From NCBI GenBank assembly GCA_023807065.1, contig JAJJLU010004280.1, positions 1 through 15,467 of the forward strand: DNA of 15,467 bases, given 5' to 3'. Position 1 is the stretch's first letter. The number at the start of each line of letters is the position of its first letter. Positions 1-6,637 of the stretch are shown piece by piece. The translations under genes were made by a program, and so were the position numbers. The notes beneath the pieces were generated by a model, which was not told the DNA's origin, did not search any database, and saw only the letters and a list, made by a program, of their open reading frames with translations. The stretch is from Isotricha intestinalis. Its lineage: Eukaryota > Ciliophora > Litostomatea > Vestibuliferida > Isotrichidae.

Positions 1-281
1 CCCCATCTAAAAAAAATTTTTTGATTATCAAAAAAAATGTCTAATTGTGCCCCCAAAAAAAATATTGAACTTTTTTAAGCTAGTTACAATTAAAACAATT
101 AAAATTCAAATAAATTTATTTAAATACTTTTAATTACATATATTAAAATTCAATATAATTTAAATAAATACAATATTTTAACAATTTGTGCCCCTAAAAA
201 AAATATTTGATTTCAAAAAAAAAATTCTAATTATGAACCCCTTAAAAAAAAATCAATTTCTTTGCAAGGGGCATAAATTGT
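1..281. repeat. Degenerate C4/A8 repeat cluster at the left edge
   Basis: Short tracts of four or five C followed within a few bases by eight or nine A recur at about 1, 50, 191 and 238. The stretch at 20-54 (TTTGATTATC, an A run, TCTAATTGTG, CCCCC) is closely echoed at 208-241 (TTTGATTTC, an A run, TCTAATTATG, CCCC). The unit is therefore about 47-50 bp and degenerate. One copy is inverted: 182-195 (CAATTTGTGCCCCT) matches the reverse complement of 267-280 at 13 of 14 positions, which could form a hairpin. A GTG-initiated frame of 60 codons crosses this cluster but is Lys/Ile/Phe-rich repeat translation and is not called as a gene. The copies are too irregular for a ciliate telomere. Confidence 0.5.
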
Positions 282-370
282 TAAAATACGGTATATATTA
301 CTTTTATAAGTTAATTTTTAAAAAGACTAAAGCCAAAACAAAAAAAATAAGTTTAAAAAGTGACAATTGA

Positions 371-1302
371 ATGGAAAATGAGTCAAACAAAAAGTATTAA
401 TATATAATATACATATTTTTTTGTCTTTAGGAACTCAAAGGAATTCAATAAAAAACATATTATAATAATGAAATGTATTCTTGAAATTTATAAATATTGT
501 TTTTTTAGTGATAAATTAAGAGAATTATTAAATTCAATAAAGGTAATTGAATTTGATATTATAAAAGAAATATAGGAATTTATATTGTAATTTTTGATTA
601 GAGAATTAATTCCATCAAGACCAACTTATATTTTTATGGAATAAATCCATAATAAATAATTATAATATCTATTATAATTATAAGTAATTACATTATTTGA
701 ACTTTGTATTGAAATTCTTATTTGTTGTTTTTGTACAATATATTTTAAATGAAAGAAATCAATCATTTGATGATAATGAAATTAATAATAATCATGGTAA
801 TTTTTCAAGAAAAAATTAATAAAAGAATTTTTTGAAATTATTCATTTATATTTTATTTAAAAAACAATGATTTTCAAAAAATCATTTATTTTTTTAATTT
901 AATATAGGATAAACGGAGATATATTTCTTTTATTAATATTTAAAGAATAGAACAGTTATTTTTTATTTGAACAATATTCAGATGATTTTTATATCAATTT
1001 GAATATTTTTTATTCTTTTCAATTCCAATTAACTATTATCATTGAAAATGAATTTTTAAAGAACAAAAAGATTTTAATTCGATAATTTGAAGTAATTATG
1101 ACTTTATTTTTTTTCATAAATTTTAACCAAAAAAAACAAAAAAATACTGAAAAATAATAAAATTCTAATTAAAATATTTTTTCAAATAATAATTTTAATT
1201 CATTATCAAATAGTTTTATATTCATCATTTATACTTATGAAACGTAAAAATGAAAAAAAAAATAGACAAAAAAAATAATTATGGTTAAGGAATAATAATA
1301 AA
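371..1302. other. Gene-free stretch with possible decayed coding DNA
   Basis: No ORF with an ATG and convincing length is present. Unlike the homopolymer-rich edge, 468-1100 contains several stop-bounded segments with ordinary coding-like composition. 468-572 opens with ATG and reads 34 mixed residues before TAG. 688-819 reads 43 codons, including NERNQSFDDNEINNNHGN, before TAA. A third segment ends near 1082 and contains FEQYSDDFYINL and IIIENEFLKNKK. They lie in different frames with stops between them, as expected for an old pseudogene or for very AT-rich DNA. No family could be recognised. The promoter of the gene at 1303 must lie in the last few hundred bases, but no clear element stands out. 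Confidence 0.25.
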
Positions 1303-1863
1303 ATGAAATACACTAAAATTTGTTTAATATTACTTTCTTTAATAATATATTCATATTGTGCAGATAGTACATGTTCTACATTAACTACAGAATCAACTTG
1401 TACTGCAAACACAGCTTGTCAATGGAATGCAGCAAAATGTTCAGGAGGAACAGGAACAACATGTTCTTCCCAAACGGTGGAAGCTGATTGTGAAGCGGAA
1501 GAATACTCAGGAACAATTAATTGTGAATTCACTGCTGAATCAGCAGGTGGAGCATGTGCCGCAGCTGCAAGTACAGAAGCAGTTTGTACAGGTGGTTCTG
1601 CTAGCAGAAGTGCATGTGAAGATATTACAAATTGTGTATGGACTCCTACTGACGCTGCTAAATGTGAAGGACATGCAGATTGTTTAGCTGTGAAAAATCC
1701 TACTCAAACTACTTGTGAAGCTGTTACTTATAGTGGGACTGCTAATTGTGAATGGGGCGATGCTGCTTGTGGTGATAAACCTTCTACTCCCGACACTACT
1801 ACTTCTTCTTCTTTTTATATGAAATTTTCTTGTTTAATTGGATTATTTTTCTTCTTATTCTAA
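1303..1863 (+). CDS. Small secreted, GPI-anchor-like cysteine-rich surface protein
   Basis: The 186-residue product begins with a signal peptide (residues 1-19 or 20, core CLILLSLIIYSYC) and ends with a hydrophobic tail (177-186) after a Thr/Ser/Pro spacer. That is the layout of a GPI-anchored surface protein, with a likely omega site at Ser168-170. The mature part has exactly 16 Cys in two eight-Cys blocks, residues 24-85 and 95-156. Each block has a short module containing C-x5-C followed by a Trp, then a longer module with YSGT-x-NCE. An eight-Cys block of about 65 residues resembles the Paramecium surface antigen domain, so a ciliate immobilisation-antigen-like role is plausible but unproven. 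The gene is Ala/Gly/Thr/Cys-rich and visibly richer in GC than its surroundings. It starts at the only suitable ATG and ends in TAA. Neighbouring sequence on both sides is gene-free for more than 1 kb. Confidence 0.8.
   Translation: MKYTKICLILLSLIIYSYCADSTCSTLTTESTCTANTACQWNAAKCSGGTGTTCSSQTVEADCEAEEYSGTINCEFTAESAGGACAAAASTEAVCTGGSASRSACEDITNCVWTPTDAAKCEGHADCLAVKNPTQTTCEAVTYSGTANCEWGDAACGDKPSTPDTTTSSSFYMKFSCLIGLFFFLF
1372..1770 (+). repeat. Duplicated eight-cysteine block inside the surface protein gene
   Basis: Codons 24-85 (1372-1557) and 95-156 (1585-1770) encode two copies of the same eight-Cys block. Numbers of residues between Cys are 8,5,6,7,8,10,10 in the first and 9,5,9,5,10,10,6 in the second. 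The motifs AACQW/TNCVW-like and YSGT(I/A)NCE(F/W) occur once in each. DNA identity is low, so the duplication is old. Confidence 0.65.
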
Positions 1864-3034
1864 ATTATAATTTTAAAAATTTTTTTTAAAATCTATGTAA
1901 TTTTAAAATGCTTTTAATTCAAAAATTAAAAAGTTTTAGGGAAAAAAAATAATAATAAAGAATATTTTATTTTAAAAAAATAACTTATTAAATAGTTTTC
2001 ATAAAATATTACTCATTTTTTAAAAAATAATTAATCTCAATCACTATTTCTTTTCAAAAAAAAATTGATATCACTTCATTTAAATTATTCTTTTAAAGAT
2101 GTATAAAATACTTTTCTGTTTTTTCTTATTCTTTAATTTATTATTTCACAAATTTGTTTTTATCAAATGTTCAAAAGTTGATTTTTAATTCCCATAAAAT
2201 TATCATTTCATCATTTTTTTATTCTAATTAATATAAATTAATTTAAGATATAATGGATTTTATTTCATTTGTATTTAGTTATATATAAATTCTAAAAAAT
2301 TCATTAAACAATTAAATTTTTTCTATAAAAATTGATATACCATTTATTAATGTTTTTATAAAATATATAAAGGTTATAATATTATATGTTCAAATAATAA
2401 TTTAATTTCTTTTTATAATAATTTACTTATAGTAGATGATAAATTTGAAATTATTTTTCAAGAAAAGAATAATTTTGATGAATTTTCCATTCCATTTAAT
2501 TACTTAATTTCAATTGTTAATAAATATAATAATTATAAGAGATTTATCATAAAATAATAAGATATATTTTTTATTTTAAAAATATTCTATTTTATTATAA
2601 TTTTCAACTGATGATTCTAATGTACAATTATTAAATAATTTATATAAGAATTGAAAAAGAACATTATTTGGTTTTTTTAATTTAAATATAACAAATATAT
2701 TTGTATTTATTTATATCAAACAATATATTATTTATTTTAAAGTTGAGGAAGAAATTTCAATCAATTCAATAACTCAATTTTAGAAATTGCGCATTTATTA
2801 TATTCTTGAAATATTCTGTCGATTTTATTAATACACTATTTACTCGGAAAATTCTTAATTAAAATCCTTTGTTTTGAAAAGCATAATAAGTTTATAAATT
2901 GATTATAAAATATTTTATTTCAACAATTGAATATTATTAAAACTTTATAATCTTATATAATTATATATTATTTTTTATTTTATTATTTATTAATAAAATA
3001 TTATGATGAATAAAGTTAAAAATTTATTAATTAT
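1864..3034. other. Gene-free AT-rich spacer with one unusual open stretch
   Basis: This 1.17-kb spacer separates the 3' ends of the surface protein gene and the minus-strand S41-like gene, which converge on it. It has no ATG-started ORF of note. The exception is 2351-2557 (+), a 68-codon stop-to-stop frame without Met, of mixed composition (contains VDDKFEIIFQEKNNFDEF), ending in TAA. It could be a decayed exon or chance in AT-rich DNA. No tRNA, rRNA or clear repeat was seen. Confidence 0.35.
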
Positions 3035-6000
3035 TTAAATTGTTAAATTATCAATATCTTCAATGGTTTTTTTTCTTTTTGACATTATTAAATAAGCTAC
3101 GAATCCAATTATAATTAATACTACAGTTACAATTAGAATAACAAGCCATATATGATTACTATTTTTTTCAGGTATTAATGTATAATTATAACTTAAAAAA
3201 ATTTTATTTTTAACATCATTAGTTTTTACACTTATTAAAACAACAAAATTTTCATCATTATATAAAGTAATATTTTCTGTTGAAAATGGGTTTTGAATCA
3301 TTAATGTCATTTTTTTAACTTTTTTTTCATTATAATCTTTAGGAATATAAAAATAAGGTAATTTAGCAAAACCAGAGAAGAAATTAAAATTAAATTCATT
3401 TTCTGATTCTAATAATATTTCTAAATTTAAGTCTTTTTCTTTTGGATTAAATATAATAAAAGCATTACCCTCAGTATCATTATTTAATTGATATTTTGAT
3501 TTTGATGTTTCGTCTAATTTTGGTATTTCTTTATTATTTTTATATTGAAATTCTAATAATGAATCTGAATTATTAACATATATTTCTACATTTGAACTTA
3601 TTTCATAATATAAGTTTTCTTTATTAACTTTCTTTTCTTCATTAATTGAATCTTCTTTAATTGTTAATTCTGAATCTAATGTTTTTCTTGATAATTTTAA
3701 CATTGCTTTTTCTAAAACATTATTTTTTATTAATTTATATGTATTATTTTTTTGTAAATATACAAAATATTTTTTCTTATCATTTCTTAGTCTAAATTCA
3801 TTATCTTTGATTTCTAAAGGTTGAAATAAATAATTTAATGATGAAACATCACTTATATTCTTTATTAAAATATATAATGTATTTTTATTAATTGTTATAA
3901 TTTTATTTGTAGTTTCATTAAATTTATCTTGATTTATTTTTATAATATCTTCAGGTTGAATATCATCATTATAAACTCTTCCATAAATTTTTGAATTTCC
4001 ATCTTCAGAACCAATAAAATAAACATAATCTTTATCACTTTCAAAGAAAATTATTTCTTGATTTGTTTCATTATTTACTAGAAAAATATCATTGACTTCA
4101 AAATCTTTTTCATTTTTAATAACTCTAATATTAACTTTCATTTGATAAGATTTAATTTGAACATTGGCATTTTCTCCATGAGATTTCAAAAAAACATTTT
4201 TAGATTGGAAATATCCAGGATTAATAGCATAAAATTTAGTTTTTAATTGCTTTTCATCATAAATAATATCTTTATCAGAAATTAAAAAATAAGTATAATT
4301 AGGATTTAAAAAAGATAAAAGAATAGTTTCATCTTGTTTAACAGTAATATTTTTATTATATTCACCTTCAATATATTGAGTTTCTAAATAACAAGGGTCT
4401 TTAATACATTTTTTTTTATATTGATCAAAGTAATATCCAATATCACAATAATAAGGTTTACAATTTTTACTCCATTCTCCATTTTCACAAGAATAACCTC
4501 CATGAGCATATTTATCATCATCAAAAGCACAATTTTCATCTTCTTTAACTAATTTCTCATTATTTGAATTACAATTTATTTCATATTTCTTTAAAATTCT
4601 TTTTGCTTCATCAATAAATTCCTCATATCTTTCATCAGTATATTTATTATATAAATCACTTCTTTCATCAATAGGATCAATTAAATATTCTCTTGGAACT
4701 TTATATTTAAATGTATTATTTAGATAATTATCATCATAAGTTTGAACAATGGTTAATTGAACGAAATAAAAACCTTTTTCAAATAAAGGTTTAAAAGCAC
4801 TATCTTTAATCATACAAATTTTTTTTTCTTCATAAATTTCATAGAGATCATTGTCATCACAAGAAACACATTTTCCATCTTCTAAAATACAATTTGTAAA
4901 ATGTGGAAGAATAAAAGAAGGTGATTGACTTGCATCAAAAGGTTCTTCTTTTAATGTTGGATTACCATTGAATCCTACTATAATTGCTCCTCCTGTATTT
5001 TGTAATCCTTTAATAAAAACACTAGTTGCTGAATATGAAAAAGAATCAGTAAATATTAATATATCTGTTGATTTCCTTAAATTATTTTTGAAATAATAAT
5101 ATCTATTATTATTATAAGTTAATCTATCTGTTTTACTCATTCCAAAATTAAAAATTATTGTTCTATTATGAAGAACATTATTTCCATAATCATCTGTTTC
5201 ATTTTTTTCAAATAATTCATCTGGATTATTATATGTTTCACAATTTTCTATATTTGTTGTTTCATTAAATATTGAACCATATGCAAATTTTATTTTATCA
5301 TTGTGTTTCATACTAAAATGTAAATTTTGAGCAATTTTGGGTTGGAGTAAATTTTGAAGTAAAACACTTAATTCTACTATTCCTCCTCCATTTTCATTCT
5401 CTATTCCTATTATTGGATAATTATTTTCATTAAATAAAGAAAAACATTTGTAAAAAACATATGGAGTTTTCTCAAAATTTAAACTAAAACTAGATTGATA
5501 AAATACATTTACTTTTTTATCATTATCTACTCTACATTTGAAATATTTATCTTCAGTAGTTACATCCCATTTTATTTCTTTTGAATCTGATATTAATTTT
5601 TTTCCTTTTTTTTCTAAGAAATTATTTTTTAATTGAAAAATTGAATTATCAATATCTTTTATCATTTCTCTCGTATAAAAAGTATAAAATTCTTCGTTTG
5701 TTTTATTTGGTTTAATACCTAAATAATCTAAAGTAACATTATCACCATTTAAATAATTAATTGTAATATTTGTTAAGTCATTTACTAAAAAAGGATAATT
5801 TGAAAAAGTAGCTTCTGAAATCATTCTTAAATTATAACTAAATTGAGAATGTTTATTTCTTAAAGTTCTAAAATAACCATTATAATTTTGAATATAATCA
5901 AATGGATCTTTATCCTTAATTAAATTAATAGAAATATTTTTATTATTATTTATTGTTTTTCTAGTTTCTTCATCAAGGGAATCACTACATTCTTCTTTAA

Positions 6001-6448
6001 TTTCAGCATAAATTCTAAATATTTCATTTGTTTTTTTTACAATAAATTTTAAAGGAAAACAAAAAGAATAAGTTATTTTAGAAGACATTGATAAATGTAA
6101 ATCTTTTGTTTTTCCAAATATAATTCTAATATCTCTATATAAATCATAAAAAGTTCTGTCTTCAGTATTTATTTTATTTAATTCTTCAACCATATTAAAA
6201 GATTCATGATATTTTTCATAACCATCTGGTTGAGGAGGATTTTTTGCTATATCTATAAATACATATCTATCTAGAAGAGATATTATATTTTTTATTATTT
6301 GTTCAGTTTCATTTTTTGATAATTTTTCTGATTCTAATTCTTGAATAATCTCTTCAATTTTTACTTTTTCATAAAATTGATTTTCATATTTATCCAAAGA
6401 ATTTATTTGTATAAAGATTGAAATAATAATAAGATAAAATACTCTCAT
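3035..6448 (-). CDS. Type I membrane protein with S41 (tail-specific protease) fold
   Basis: This 1137-residue protein has a signal peptide (about 1-17) and a single membrane helix near the C-terminus (about 1100-1121) followed by SKRKK and a short cytosolic tail. Nearly all of it is therefore lumenal or extracellular, and it has many N-x-S/T sequons. Residues about 345-500 match the S41 peptidase core: NENGGGIVEL (351-360) corresponds to the NNGGG segment of tail-specific proteases. TDSFSYSATS (467-476), then GLQNTGGAIIVG (481-492), corresponds to the nucleophile helix and following strand. Ser471 aligns with the catalytic Ser of E. coli Tsp. The Lys expected about 25 residues later is not in place; Lys500 is 29 away. 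A Cys-rich EGF-like patch lies at 626-686, followed by about 400 residues of unrecognised beta-rich ectodomain. It may be an active or inactive surface or endolysosomal protease. The next gene upstream on the same strand ends 189 bp away. Confidence 0.75.
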   Translation of the reverse strand: MRVFYLIIISIFIQINSLDKYENQFYEKVKIEEIIQELESEKLSKNETEQIIKNIISLLDRYVFIDIAKNPPQPDGYEKYHESFNMVEELNKINTEDRTFYDLYRDIRIIFGKTKDLHLSMSSKITYSFCFPLKFIVKKTNEIFRIYAEIKEECSDSLDEETRKTINNNKNISINLIKDKDPFDYIQNYNGYFRTLRNKHSQFSYNLRMISEATFSNYPFLVNDLTNITINYLNGDNVTLDYLGIKPNKTNEEFYTFYTREMIKDIDNSIFQLKNNFLEKKGKKLISDSKEIKWDVTTEDKYFKCRVDNDKKVNVFYQSSFSLNFEKTPYVFYKCFSLFNENNYPIIGIENENGGGIVELSVLLQNLLQPKIAQNLHFSMKHNDKIKFAYGSIFNETTNIENCETYNNPDELFEKNETDDYGNNVLHNRTIIFNFGMSKTDRLTYNNNRYYYFKNNLRKSTDILIFTDSFSYSATSVFIKGLQNTGGAIIVGFNGNPTLKEEPFDASQSPSFILPHFTNCILEDGKCVSCDDNDLYEIYEEKKICMIKDSAFKPLFEKGFYFVQLTIVQTYDDNYLNNTFKYKVPREYLIDPIDERSDLYNKYTDERYEEFIDEAKRILKKYEINCNSNNEKLVKEDENCAFDDDKYAHGGYSCENGEWSKNCKPYYCDIGYYFDQYKKKCIKDPCYLETQYIEGEYNKNITVKQDETILLSFLNPNYTYFLISDKDIIYDEKQLKTKFYAINPGYFQSKNVFLKSHGENANVQIKSYQMKVNIRVIKNEKDFEVNDIFLVNNETNQEIIFFESDKDYVYFIGSEDGNSKIYGRVYNDDIQPEDIIKINQDKFNETTNKIITINKNTLYILIKNISDVSSLNYLFQPLEIKDNEFRLRNDKKKYFVYLQKNNTYKLIKNNVLEKAMLKLSRKTLDSELTIKEDSINEEKKVNKENLYYEISSNVEIYVNNSDSLLEFQYKNNKEIPKLDETSKSKYQLNNDTEGNAFIIFNPKEKDLNLEILLESENEFNFNFFSGFAKLPYFYIPKDYNEKKVKKMTLMIQNPFSTENITLYNDENFVVLISVKTNDVKNKIFLSYNYTLIPEKNSNHIWLVILIVTVVLIIIGFVAYLIMSKRKKTIEDIDNLTI

Positions 6449-6637
6449 TATGGATTTGTTATATATAATTATTTATTATATTTTAAATTAATTATTTAAT
6501 TATTAATTCAATATTATATAAAATTAGTCTAACATACTATTATCATTTATTTAAATAAATTTTTAAAAATTAAAATATCAAATATATAAAATCAAAAAAT
6601 ATTCATTTGTATACATTTTATATTTTTCTAGTATAGA

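Noticed and set aside
1..60. Left edge as a ciliate telomere (C4A4- or C4A2-like)
   Set aside because: C tracts are separated by tens of bases of non-telomeric sequence and are not tandem; similar copies occur near 190 and 240.
188..370. 60-codon plus-strand frame near the left edge
   Set aside because: It begins with GTG, crosses the C4/A8 repeat, and reads as Lys/Ile/Phe-rich low complexity.
468..760. Joining stop-broken segments by reading TAA/TAG as Gln (ciliate code)
   Set aside because: All intact genes here use CAA for Gln and end in TAA, and the number of stops in the stretch is near what composition predicts.
1206..1687. Minus-strand frame at 1206-1412 and plus-strand frame at 1427-1687
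   Set aside because: Both are out-of-frame shadows of the surface protein gene; the second lacks the Cys pattern and signals.
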